This document shows, piece by piece, positions 24,447 to 32,320 of a DNA stretch of 64,000 nucleotides. The notes beneath the pieces were generated by a model. The model was not told the origin of the DNA. It searched no databases and worked only from the letters and a program-made list of their open reading frames with translations. Position 1 is the stretch's first letter. Each line of letters opens with the position of its first letter. The translations under genes and the position numbers were made by a program. The DNA comes from an uncultured Clostridia bacterium (GTDB lineage Bacteria; Bacillota; Clostridia; Christensenellales; Christensenellaceae): contig CAMSSU010000001.1 in the NCBI GenBank assembly GCA_947063485.1, positions 1-64,000 of the forward strand. The letters are read 5' to 3'.

Positions 24447-25676
24447 ATGGCGAAAAAACAGGCTGTTCTGATTGGCGCGGGCAAAATTGGCCGCGGCTAT
24501 CTTGCTGATCTCTTTTCACAAATTGGCTACCACCTGACGTTCCTCGAATACAGCGAGGAGCTCGTCAAAAAAATGCGGGAGCAGGGGTATTATACCGTCA
24601 ACATGGCGCATGCGGATGCGCCGGACGAAGTGTTCAAAATTTCAAACTACGACGCTTTCTGCACGCAGACGGAAGAGGAGCAGTGCGTCCGGGCGATTGC
24701 CGATACCAACTACGGCAGCATTCATGTGTTCCCGGGGGCATGCGAATCCATCGGGCACATGATCGGCAAGGCCATTCAGCTGCGCATCGCCGAGGGCAAC
24801 CAGGAGACGCTGGATTTCCTCATCTGCGTCAACTTCCTAAAGCCCACGCAGATTCTCAAAGGCTATATCAATGAAGTGCTCTCCACGCCTGAGGAGCGGG
24901 CATACCTGGAGGAGAAAGTCGGCTTCTCGGAATGCCTGGTGCACCGCAACGGCATGGTCCCCACGCCGGAGCAGCTGGCAAAAGACCCGATTGCCGTCTA
25001 TGCCGGGGATACGCCGCACCTGACGGCGGACGGCGAAGCCTTTAAGGGCGAGCCGCCGGCGGGCATGAACCTGCATCTCATCGACAAGATGGAAGGCCGC
25101 CTGACGCAGAAAATCTGGAATATCAACATGCGGCACTGCTGCACGGCCTACTACGGCCGCAAGTTCGGCTATACCTACTACGATGAATCCATCAGCAACC
25201 TGTATATCGTCCGCTGCCGGGATCTGGCGGCCAGCGAGGCCAACTTTGCGCTTTGCGCGGAATTCGGCTTCACCATGCAGGAGCTGAAGGAAATCTTCCC
25301 CGAGAAGAAGGAGCGGTTCGACCCGGAAAAGGTGGATCGCTCGGAAAAAGACTTGCTGGACCGCATCGGCGCAGACCCCATCCGCAAGCTGGCCAAGGGC
25401 GACCGCTTTATCGGCCCGGCGCTGGCCTGCATGAGGCACGGCAGAATGCCTTATTATCTGGCGCGCGGCGCGGCCATGGGCTACTACTTCAAAAACGAGA
25501 ACGACCCGGCCGCCTGCGAGATTCTGGCCTATGTTGCCGAGCACGGCATCTGGGACGCCGTAACCAAATATTCTGGCCTTTCGGATGATGAGCCCAGCGA
25601 GAGGCTCTTAAAGGAGCTGATCGTCGGCCATTACTACGAGGCAGGCGAGATGGATCCGTTCGATATTGAGTATTAA
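24447..25676 (+). CDS. MtlD-like polyol-phosphate dehydrogenase paralogue 2
   Basis: A 409-residue close relative of paralogue 1, sharing the long identical stretch VFPGACESIGHM. The Rossmann loop GAGKIGRG is at residues 10-17 and beta-strand 2 again ends in an acid (FLEYS), so NAD use is expected. The catalytic signature appears as KIWNINMRH. DPIRKLAKGDRFIGPALACMRHGRMPYYLA is present in the C-terminal half. It has its own promoter and terminator, so it is transcribed independently of paralogue 1. With paralogue 1 it forms the E-type subclass of this array. Confidence 0.85.
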   Translation: MAKKQAVLIGAGKIGRGYLADLFSQIGYHLTFLEYSEELVKKMREQGYYTVNMAHADAPDEVFKISNYDAFCTQTEEEQCVRAIADTNYGSIHVFPGACESIGHMIGKAIQLRIAEGNQETLDFLICVNFLKPTQILKGYINEVLSTPEERAYLEEKVGFSECLVHRNGMVPTPEQLAKDPIAVYAGDTPHLTADGEAFKGEPPAGMNLHLIDKMEGRLTQKIWNINMRHCCTAYYGRKFGYTYYDESISNLYIVRCRDLAASEANFALCAEFGFTMQELKEIFPEKKERFDPEKVDRSEKDLLDRIGADPIRKLAKGDRFIGPALACMRHGRMPYYLARGAAMGYYFKNENDPAACEILAYVAEHGIWDAVTKYSGLSDDEPSERLLKELIVGHYYEAGEMDPFDIEY

Positions 25677-25684
25677 AACGCGGG

Positions 25685-25715
25685 CCCGGCAGCTGGCTTA
25701 GCTGCCGGGTTTTTT
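25685..25715 (+). terminator. terminator after paralogue 2
   Basis: CCCGGCAGCT / AGCTGCCGGG perfect stem with a 5-nt loop and T6 tail. It lies 32 bp before paralogue 3, so that gene may depend on read-through. Confidence 0.92.
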
Positions 25716-25746
25716 GCATGGCTGGAAATAAGAGGGGAAATAAAAA

Positions 25747-27009
25747 ATGCAGAAAAAGATCGTGCTGATTGGCGCGGGCAACATTGGCAAGGGATATATC
25801 GCAGACCTCTTCTATTCGCGGGGCTACAAACTGGTCTTTCTGGCGCACAGTATGCGGCAGACGCTGAGCATGCGCCGCGAGGGGAAATACCCGTTCTATA
25901 AGGTTTCGGATGAGGGCGAGATGCAGGAGCGCTTTATCTCGGGCTACGAGGTGTATTCCACAGCCGAGGAGCGGGAGCAGTGCGTGCAGGCGCTCTGCGA
26001 GACGCAGTATGCCTCTGTGCACCTCTATCCCAAATCCTATCCGGATATTGCGGAGCTCATCGCGCGGGTGATAAAGCGCAAGGTGGAGCGGGCAGAGCAG
26101 AGTACGCTGGACGTGCTGCTCTGCGTCAACTCCATCCGCCCGGCGAAGGTGTTCAGAAAGCTGATTTTAGAGCAGCTGGAAACCGAAGAGCAGCGGGCAT
26201 ATTTCGAGAAGAATATTGGCCTAATCGAGACGCTGACCAACCGCGGCGGCTACGAGCCGGATGAGCGGTTTTTGCAGGCGCATCCCAATGCCGTCATCGT
26301 CAGCGGGAGCGAGGATCTGCCCGCGGACCGGGAGGCGTTTAAGGGCGAAATTCCGGCGGACGCGCCGCTCAAACTGCTGGATCGCTTTGAGGGGCGGCTG
26401 ATCAATAAGCTTTGGAGCGGCAATATGCGCCATGCCTCTATGGCGCTGTATTCCGAGTTCCTGGGCGGAACGCAGATGTGGAGAGTGGCGCAGGATCCCT
26501 ACTCCTGCATGTGCATCGACGAGGCCGGGGAAGAAGCGCTCTTTGCCGTTACTCGGGAGTTCGATTTCACGCTGGAAGAGCTGGGTGAGGGCAGCAAAGA
26601 TATGCGCTATGAGGAATACTGGAAAAAGCTGCAAAAAAAGCAGGATAAGGATTCGGTCTACCGCGTGGCGGCGGATCCCATCCGCAAGCTGGAAAAGGAA
26701 GAACGCATGGTAGGCCCGGCGCTGGCCTGCATCCGCCATGGCCGCCTGCCCTACTTCATCTCCAAAAGCATTGCGCTCATGTATCGCTTCCGCAACGAGA
26801 AGGATGAGCAGGCGGTGGAGCTGGAGGAGTATATCCGGGAGCATGGCCTGATGGCCGCGATGGAGAAGTATTCCGGCCTTTCGGACGATGTCCCAGAAGA
26901 GAAGCTGCTAAAACAGCTGGTTGCCGCGCAGGATCGGGATTTCCAGCTGCAAAAGGCGGCCAGAAATGCGTTTCCTAAAAGAAACGATATGAGTATAGTT
27001 GTAAATTAG
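25747..27009 (+). CDS. MtlD-like polyol-phosphate dehydrogenase paralogue 3
   Basis: A 420-residue paralogue, the most diverged of the intact set. Rossmann loop GAGNIGKG is at residues 8-15, the form closest to classical MtlD. Beta-strand 2 ends FLAHS, so the acid that selects NAD is missing. The catalytic signature is intact (KLWSGNMRH). DPIRKLEKEERMVGPALACIRHGRLPYFIS follows. A C-terminal extension of about 25 residues (rich in Lys, Arg, Asn) is unlike its neighbours. No promoter is evident in the 70-bp gap behind the paralogue 2 terminator. The ribosome binding site AGAGGGG is acceptable. Confidence 0.83.
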   Translation: MQKKIVLIGAGNIGKGYIADLFYSRGYKLVFLAHSMRQTLSMRREGKYPFYKVSDEGEMQERFISGYEVYSTAEEREQCVQALCETQYASVHLYPKSYPDIAELIARVIKRKVERAEQSTLDVLLCVNSIRPAKVFRKLILEQLETEEQRAYFEKNIGLIETLTNRGGYEPDERFLQAHPNAVIVSGSEDLPADREAFKGEIPADAPLKLLDRFEGRLINKLWSGNMRHASMALYSEFLGGTQMWRVAQDPYSCMCIDEAGEEALFAVTREFDFTLEELGEGSKDMRYEEYWKKLQKKQDKDSVYRVAADPIRKLEKEERMVGPALACIRHGRLPYFISKSIALMYRFRNEKDEQAVELEEYIREHGLMAAMEKYSGLSDDVPEEKLLKQLVAAQDRDFQLQKAARNAFPKRNDMSIVVN

Positions 27010-27011
27010 TG

Positions 27012-27040
27012 TTGTAAAAAAGAAACTTTCTTGCTATACT
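27012..27040 (+). promoter_or_regulatory. promoter for paralogue 4
   Basis: TTGTAA (27012-27017), a 17-bp spacer and TATACT (27035-27040) preceded by TGC (extended -10). It starts only 2 bp after the paralogue 3 stop codon. Confidence 0.75.
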
Positions 27041-27078
27041 AATCTCATCAATGCAAAAAGGAATTAGGAGGAAAGAGC

Positions 27079-28299
27079 ATGGCAAAGAAGGCAGTTTTGA
27101 TTGGCGCGGGAAAGATTGGCCGCGGCTTTTTGGGGGATATTCTCTATCACGCCGGGTATGAGCTGACGTTTCTTGTGCATAGCCCAGTTCAGACGCAGCA
27201 AATGCGCGATCAGGGGTATTATACGATTTTTCAGACCAGCGAGGCCACGGGGGAGATGCGCAAAGTGCGCATCGACGGCTATGCGGCCTACTGCACCGTA
27301 ACCGAGCAGGAGCAGTGCGCCAAGGCCATTGCCCAGGCGGATTATGCCACTGTGCATATCTACCCGAACGCCTGCGCGGATGTGGGCCATCTGATTGGCG
27401 AGGGCATCCGTCTGCGGGTGAAAAACGGCGTGCAGAAGACGCTGGATATTCTGATGTGCGTAAACTTCTTCGGCTCGGACGAGATGATCAAAAAATTCAT
27501 TCTGGAGCGGCTTGAGACGGCGGAGGAGCGGGCCTACCTGGAGGAGAAAGTCGGCCTGGTGCGCACGCTGACCTACCGCGGCGGCAATGGGGCGACCCCG
27601 GAAATGCTGGCGGAAGACCCGATTGCTGTCGCCGCCTCGGATTATCCCTATCTGCCCGTGGATGCGGAGGCGTTTCGGGGCGAGCTGCCCGAAGGCATCC
27701 AGATCCGCAAACTGGATCGCTTTACCGGCCATCTGACGGCAAAGCTCTGGGGCATCAACCTCTGGCACTGCACGCTGGCGGCCTATACCCAGTTTGCCGG
27801 GCACGAGCTTTTGTGGAAGGGCGCTTCGCAGCCGTATATCCGCGCCTGCGTGGATGCGGCCAGAAGGGAGAGCGATTTCGCCGTCAAGGCGGAGTTCGGC
27901 TTTACGGATGAGGATTTGAAGCTCTCTGCCCGCACGCAGGAGGATAGCAGCAGGCAGTGGAAAAAGAGCATGAACCCGGAGGATACGGACACGGTTTACC
28001 GCGTGGCGGCAGACCCAATCCGCAAACTGCAAAAGCAGGAGCGGCTGGTGGGCCCGGCGCTGGCCTGCCTGCGCCATGGCAAGCTTCCCTATTTCATCGC
28101 CAGAAGCATCGCGCTCATGTGCTTCTTCCATAACGATGCGGATGCCTCGGCTGTGGAATTGCAGGAGTATATCGCGGCAAATGGCGTGGGTGCGGCGCTG
28201 GAAAAATACTGCGGGCTTTCGGATGACCAGGAGCAGGAGGCGCAGCTGCGCCAGCTGGTTTTGGGGCATTACCGGGAACTGCTGGCCTCTAAAGCATAG
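27079..28299 (+). CDS. MtlD-like polyol-phosphate dehydrogenase paralogue 4
   Basis: A 406-residue paralogue. Rossmann loop GAGKIGRG at residues 9-16; beta-strand 2 ends FLVHSP, so no acid is present at the NAD-selecting position. The catalytic signature reads KLWGINLWH. DPIRKLQKQERLVGPALACLRHGKLPYFIARSIALM is in the C-terminal half. GGAGG precedes the ATG and the gene has its own strong promoter. It resembles paralogue 5 in its N-terminal half (both have TFLVHSP and TLTYRGG). No terminator is seen before the fragment and paralogue 5, so these may be cotranscribed. Confidence 0.84.
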   Translation: MAKKAVLIGAGKIGRGFLGDILYHAGYELTFLVHSPVQTQQMRDQGYYTIFQTSEATGEMRKVRIDGYAAYCTVTEQEQCAKAIAQADYATVHIYPNACADVGHLIGEGIRLRVKNGVQKTLDILMCVNFFGSDEMIKKFILERLETAEERAYLEEKVGLVRTLTYRGGNGATPEMLAEDPIAVAASDYPYLPVDAEAFRGELPEGIQIRKLDRFTGHLTAKLWGINLWHCTLAAYTQFAGHELLWKGASQPYIRACVDAARRESDFAVKAEFGFTDEDLKLSARTQEDSSRQWKKSMNPEDTDTVYRVAADPIRKLQKQERLVGPALACLRHGKLPYFIARSIALMCFFHNDADASAVELQEYIAANGVGAALEKYCGLSDDQEQEAQLRQLVLGHYRELLASKA

Positions 28300-28357
28300 A
28301 AGAACGCTAGGGGATTGAAAGAGAAAAGGGGCAGAGAAAGCGGGGAATTTCGGAAAG

Positions 28358-28468
28358 AAATTTGCGCTGATTGGCGCGGGCAAAATCGGCAAAGGCTATC
28401 TGAGCGATCTGTTTGCCGCAGAAGGCTTTCATCTGATTTTTCTGACGCACAGAGGCGGGCAGGCTTAG
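28358..28468 (+). pseudogene. decayed N-terminal fragment of a sixth MtlD-like paralogue
   Basis: In frame, the DNA encodes KKFALIGAGKIGKGYLSDLF and continues AAEGFHLIFLTHRGGQA before a TAG stop at 28466-28468. This matches residues 3-38 of the neighbours, including the Rossmann loop and a beta-strand 2 ending in TH. No ATG, GTG or TTG start remains; the position of the expected ATG-GCA reads TTC-GGA. It lies in the 200-bp gap between paralogues 4 and 5. Confidence 0.75.
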
Positions 28469-28500
28469 CCCTGCCGGAATGGATGAGAGGAGAAAAGAGA

Positions 28501-29748
28501 GTGGAGAAATGCAAGAAACACCTGGTGCTGATTGGCGCGGGCAAAATCGGCTGCGGCTACCTGGCGGATTTATTCGGAAGCGCGGGCTATTCGCTGACGT
28601 TTCTGGTGCACAGCCCGGCTCAGACACAGAAGATGCGGGAACAGGGTTACTATACGCTGTTCGTCACAGGCGAGCAGTCGGGAGAGACGGTAAAGCAGAA
28701 AGTCTCGGGCTATGAGGCGTTCTGCACGGCCACAGAGCGGGAGCAGTGCGTGGATGCGCTCTGCAAAACCAACTACGCCTCCCTGCATACCTACCCCGGG
28801 GCTTTTCCCGAGCTGGCAGAGCTGCTGGCGGATGCCGTCAAAAAGCGCTGTGCCCTGGGATTAGAGGATACGCTGGATGTGCTGCTCTGCGTCAACGTCA
28901 TCGATGCGTTCGAGCAGTTCGATTCTCGCATCCGCGCAAAGCTCTCGCCGCAGGAGCAGGCATACTATGAGAAGTATATCGGCCTGGTCCGCACGCTGAC
29001 ATACCGCGGCGGCTTTATTCCAAAGCCCGAGCAGCTGGCCGAGGATGAGCTGGCTGTCTGGGCCTCGGATTACCCGGATTTGCCCGTGGATAAAGAAGGG
29101 TTTAAGGGAGAGATTCCGGAGGGCGTCAACCTGCGGCTGATGGATAAGATGGTGGGCAGAGCTGTGGCCAAAGTCTGGTGCGGCAATGTGCGCAGCTGCT
29201 CGCTGGCCATGCTTTCGGCCAAATGGGGCTTTACCTACACGAACGAGGGTGCAGGCGTCGCCTATATCCGAAAATGCGTGGATTCCTGCCAGGAGGAGGC
29301 CACCCAGGCGGTTTTGCTGGAATATGGCTTCACTCGGGAAGAGCTGGCCCTGGGCGCCCGGGCGCAGAAGGGCGAGGACTGGTGGTCGCGCATGCTGCAC
29401 GACGGGATGCCGGACGCGATTTTCCGCGTCGCCAACGACCCCATCCGCAAGCTTTCCAGAAAAGACCGGCTGACCGGCCCGGCGCTCTGCTGCCTGAAGC
29501 ACGGGATTCTGCCCTATTTCCTGACGCGCGCCATCGCCTATGCCTTTTTCTACCGCCACCCGGAGGATGCGGCTTCCATGGAGATTGCCGCCTGCATAGA
29601 AAAAGAGGGCATTGACGCGGCCATCGGCAAATACTGCCAGCTGGATCTGGAAAATGAGCAGGAAAAGCTGCTCCTGCAAATGGTGCGCGGGCATTATTAC
29701 GAGATTCTGGATTGGGACCCGATGGATTTGGAGCCAAAGCCGGTATAG
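28501..29748 (+). CDS. MtlD-like polyol-phosphate dehydrogenase paralogue 5 (catalytic His replaced)
   Basis: A 415-residue paralogue. Rossmann loop GAGKIGCG (Arg of GRG replaced by Cys) is near residues 11-18. Beta-strand 2 ends FLVHSP without the NAD-selecting acid. Where the other four have K-x4-N-x2-H, this protein reads KVWCGNVRS, so the His is Ser. The end of the fold (RKDRLTGPALCCLKHGILPYFLT) is intact. The GTG at 28501 is chosen because AGGAGA lies 7 nt upstream and it fits the paralogues; an ATG at 28483 lacks a good site. It may be inactive, altered in chemistry, or regulatory. Confidence 0.82.
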   Translation: MEKCKKHLVLIGAGKIGCGYLADLFGSAGYSLTFLVHSPAQTQKMREQGYYTLFVTGEQSGETVKQKVSGYEAFCTATEREQCVDALCKTNYASLHTYPGAFPELAELLADAVKKRCALGLEDTLDVLLCVNVIDAFEQFDSRIRAKLSPQEQAYYEKYIGLVRTLTYRGGFIPKPEQLAEDELAVWASDYPDLPVDKEGFKGEIPEGVNLRLMDKMVGRAVAKVWCGNVRSCSLAMLSAKWGFTYTNEGAGVAYIRKCVDSCQEEATQAVLLEYGFTREELALGARAQKGEDWWSRMLHDGMPDAIFRVANDPIRKLSRKDRLTGPALCCLKHGILPYFLTRAIAYAFFYRHPEDAASMEIAACIEKEGIDAAIGKYCQLDLENEQEKLLLQMVRGHYYEILDWDPMDLEPKPV

Positions 29749-29753
29749 AGCAA

Positions 29754-29787
29754 ATAAAAAAAGAAGCGGAGCTCCGCTTCTTTTTTT
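29754..29787. terminator. bidirectional terminator between paralogue 5 and the MBL hydrolase
   Basis: AAGAAGCGGAG / CTCCGCTTCTT perfect palindrome with A run before and T run after. It closes the array and the convergent gene. Confidence 0.92.
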
Positions 29788-29793
29788 ATGGCT

Positions 29794-30576
29794 TTATTCG
29801 TAAAACTCCGGCGCTTTGCGCAGGGAGGCGAACTGCCCGATATCGTGCGGGAAGATGATGGTTGCATCGTATTTCTCCTGGAGCTGGTGCAGCTTTTCGA
29901 TGGAGGCGGCATACAGCGCGCGGTCGAAGGGGCTGCGGGGCAGGATGGGCGGCCGCTCATAGTTGGCGGAGACGTATGCCGCATCCTGGGGCAGCAGATA
30001 GACGCCGCTTTTGCAGTGCAGAACCAGGCCGAGCAGGCCGGGCGTATGGCCGGGCAGATTGACGATCTCGATGCCGGGCAAAAATTCGCCGTCTTCCTCT
30101 ATCAGGTGCACTTTTTTGAGGGGAGCCGTCAGATCTCCCCAGATATAGCCGCCGTGCTGTTCAGGGTCCGAGCTGGAATGGATGGTCAGCAGGGCGTTCA
30201 CATAATCCGCCCTTGGGACATAGACGTCCGCATGAGGGAAGAGCGGCAGGCCGCCCGTGTGATCCAGATGCAGATGCGAGAGGATGACGCGGCCAATCTC
30301 TTCCGGCCGTACGCCGATGAGCGCCAGCTGCGCCTCCAGCCGCTGCTGGGGCGTTTGGTGCAGGGCGAATTTTCTCTGCATGGTTTTGGACCAATATCCC
30401 TCCATGGCCTTGGGGTTGCTGCCCGTATCATAGAGAATCAGGCCGTCCGGATGCTCGATGAGAAAGGCCAGCACAGGCATGGGCAGCAGGCTCTTATCCG
30501 GCTCCCGGCTGGTGTCGTGCACGACGCTGTCTTTTTCGCCATCCAAATATCCCGTATCCAGCACATAAAACTTCAT
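29794..30576 (-). CDS. metallo-beta-lactamase fold hydrolase, N-acyl homoserine lactonase-like
   Basis: A 260-residue MBL-fold enzyme. The dinuclear metal signature is HLHLDH at residues 101-106 (His101, His103, Asp105, His106), followed by the later His in NLPGHTPG near residue 175, an Asp in LLPQDAAY near 196, and a terminal His in IIFPHD near 244. Length and layout (LYDTGSNP, SHLHLDHTGGL) fit the AttM/AiiA lactonase family. Members open the lactone of acyl-homoserine signals, but many hydrolyse other esters or lactones; activity here is inference. It is monocistronic and cytosolic. Confidence 0.85.
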   Translation of the reverse strand: MKFYVLDTGYLDGEKDSVVHDTSREPDKSLLPMPVLAFLIEHPDGLILYDTGSNPKAMEGYWSKTMQRKFALHQTPQQRLEAQLALIGVRPEEIGRVILSHLHLDHTGGLPLFPHADVYVPRADYVNALLTIHSSSDPEQHGGYIWGDLTAPLKKVHLIEEDGEFLPGIEIVNLPGHTPGLLGLVLHCKSGVYLLPQDAAYVSANYERPPILPRSPFDRALYAASIEKLHQLQEKYDATIIFPHDIGQFASLRKAPEFYE

Positions 30577-30726
30577 ACTCTTTTCCTTTCCTGCGCGCAG
30601 TTCGGCGCGCCTCTGTTTTCCTGGTGCCCGAAAGAGGGGCGCTTTGTTTTAGTTTTGCGCAAAGAGAAGCGGGAGAAAGCTCCCTATTCTTAGAGCTTAC
30701 CGGGTTTGGGTGAAGATGTCAATCGC

Positions 30727-30745
30727 GGCGCAAAAATATTGCGCC
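30727..30745. repeat. short perfect hairpin upstream of yybS-like gene
   Basis: GGCGCAA / TTGCGCC with an AAATA loop, in the 239-bp gap between divergent genes. No T run follows. Confidence 0.4.
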
Positions 30746-30815
30746 GGCATTGTGGCGGCGGGGGCAAAGTTGTGTTATGATAGGATAGAATTGATATATC
30801 ACTTGCGAGGTAGAA

Positions 30816-31835
30816 GTGGAACAGACGACGACAAAAAAACTGGGCAGCGCGGTTTTAGAGCTTGCCATTGCGCTGGCGGCCCAGATTGCGCTATATTGTA
30901 TCTCCAGGGCGGTTTGGATTACGCTGCCCATCATGGCCATTCCCGGGGTATTCATCGGGGCGCGGCACGGCTTTGGCTGGGACGCTGCCTGCGCCGTGCT
31001 CAGCGGCCTGGCGGCCTGCCTGCTTCTGGGGCAAAGCGGGGCGTTTCTGGTGGCCATCGCGCTGCCCGTCTTTTTGCTGGGCTCTATTGCCGTGCGCCTG
31101 GTGCGCCGCTCGTATGACGGGTTGATCGTCATGGGCGGGGCGATGGCGCTTTCGGTGGGCGCGGGCATCTGGGCCGTGCAGTTTCTGCTGGGCAAAGATC
31201 CCGTCAGCTATATCGTGGACTACCTGGCCTGGCTTTTCGCCAACGACGCCCAGGCATCCAGCCTGGCCTACTGCCTGTTCCATGCTGGGGAGATCTCGGC
31301 CGGCGCGTTTTCGCTGGAGACGTTTTTGCTGACGCCCATGGAAGAGGTTGTCGCGTATGTTACGGCGGGCGAGCAGCTCAATGCGCTGCGCTCCGTGCTT
31401 TCGGGGTATCTGCCTGTTTTAAGCGTCAACTACTGCGTCTATGGCGGCGCGCTGACGTATTTCATCAGCCGGGCGCTGAGCAGGCGGAGCGGCGGCAAAG
31501 TCGCCCCGGTTCCGGCGTTCTCCGAGTTCTTTCTGCCAAAGGATCAGGGCGTCTACATGATCCTGCTGTTTGCGGCGTCTATGCTGCCCTCGCTGTTTGG
31601 CTGGGAATCCCTCCTGCTGATGGGGGATATGCTCTTTGGGCTGGTAACGGCGGTTTTCGCCATCGAGGGCATGTCGTTCGTGGATTTTCTGCTGCGGCTG
31701 AAGATCAAAAACCCCTATGGCAGGGGCGCGATCATCGCCGTGCTCTATCTGCTGGCGCCCTATCTGCTCATGACGGCCGGGGCCGTGGAGCAGGGAATGC
31801 AGCTGAGAAGGCATATCAAGGTGATCAAATTATAG
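30816..31835 (+). CDS. yybS: DUF2232 (YybS-like) membrane protein
   Basis: A 339-residue polytopic membrane protein with about eight hydrophobic helices. It matches the YybS/DUF2232 family by layout and place: in B. subtilis yybS precedes yybT(gdpP), rplI and dnaC. Here gdpP is absent and rplI follows after 28 bp. The function of the family is unsettled. The start is GTG at 30816, preceded by GAGGTAG. It opens an operon with rplI, dnaB, a GNAT gene and an RluA-type gene. Confidence 0.8.
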   Translation: MEQTTTKKLGSAVLELAIALAAQIALYCISRAVWITLPIMAIPGVFIGARHGFGWDAACAVLSGLAACLLLGQSGAFLVAIALPVFLLGSIAVRLVRRSYDGLIVMGGAMALSVGAGIWAVQFLLGKDPVSYIVDYLAWLFANDAQASSLAYCLFHAGEISAGAFSLETFLLTPMEEVVAYVTAGEQLNALRSVLSGYLPVLSVNYCVYGGALTYFISRALSRRSGGKVAPVPAFSEFFLPKDQGVYMILLFAASMLPSLFGWESLLLMGDMLFGLVTAVFAIEGMSFVDFLLRLKIKNPYGRGAIIAVLYLLAPYLLMTAGAVEQGMQLRRHIKVIKL

Positions 31836-31863
31836 AAGCTTAGGATAATAGGAGGTTTTTATC

Positions 31864-32310
31864 ATGAAAGTTATTTTAAACGCGGATGTCAAAGGGAAGG
31901 GCAAGAAGGGCGAGATTGTAAACGTCAGCGATGGCTATGCCCGCAACTTCCTGTTCCCCAAAAACCTGGCCAAGGAGGCGACGGCGCAGAACCTGAACGC
32001 GGCCAAAGTCGCCCAGGATGCGGCCAAGCATAAAAAACTCGTGGAAAAGGCAGAGGCGCTGGCCCTGGCTGAAAAGCTCTCGGGCAAGACGGTTCAGCTA
32101 AAGGCAAAATGCGGCGAGGGAAACCGGCTGTTTGGCGCGGTAACGGCGGCGGAGGTTGCCGAGGCACTCAAGCAGAGCATGGGCATCGAAGTGGATAAGA
32201 AGAAAATCGCTCTTTCGGGCGGCATCAAAGAGCTCGGGACGTACGACGTCGCCGTGAAAGTCTATGCCGAGGTTTCCGCGACCATCAAAGTAGACGTCGT
32301 CCGGGCGTAG
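31864..32310 (+). CDS. rplI: 50S ribosomal protein L9
   Basis: A 148-residue large-subunit protein that limits frameshifting. The N-terminal rRNA-binding domain begins [30 protein letters not shown], the family signature. A long connecting helix and C-terminal domain follow. AGGAGG is 8 nt before the ATG. It lies in the conserved rplI-dnaB pair. Confidence 0.97.
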   Translation: MKVILNADVKGKGKKGEIVNVSDGYARNFLFPKNLAKEATAQNLNAAKVAQDAAKHKKLVEKAEALALAEKLSGKTVQLKAKCGEGNRLFGAVTAAEVAEALKQSMGIEVDKKKIALSGGIKELGTYDVAVKVYAEVSATIKVDVVRA

Positions 32311-32320
32311 GGGAGAGCAT

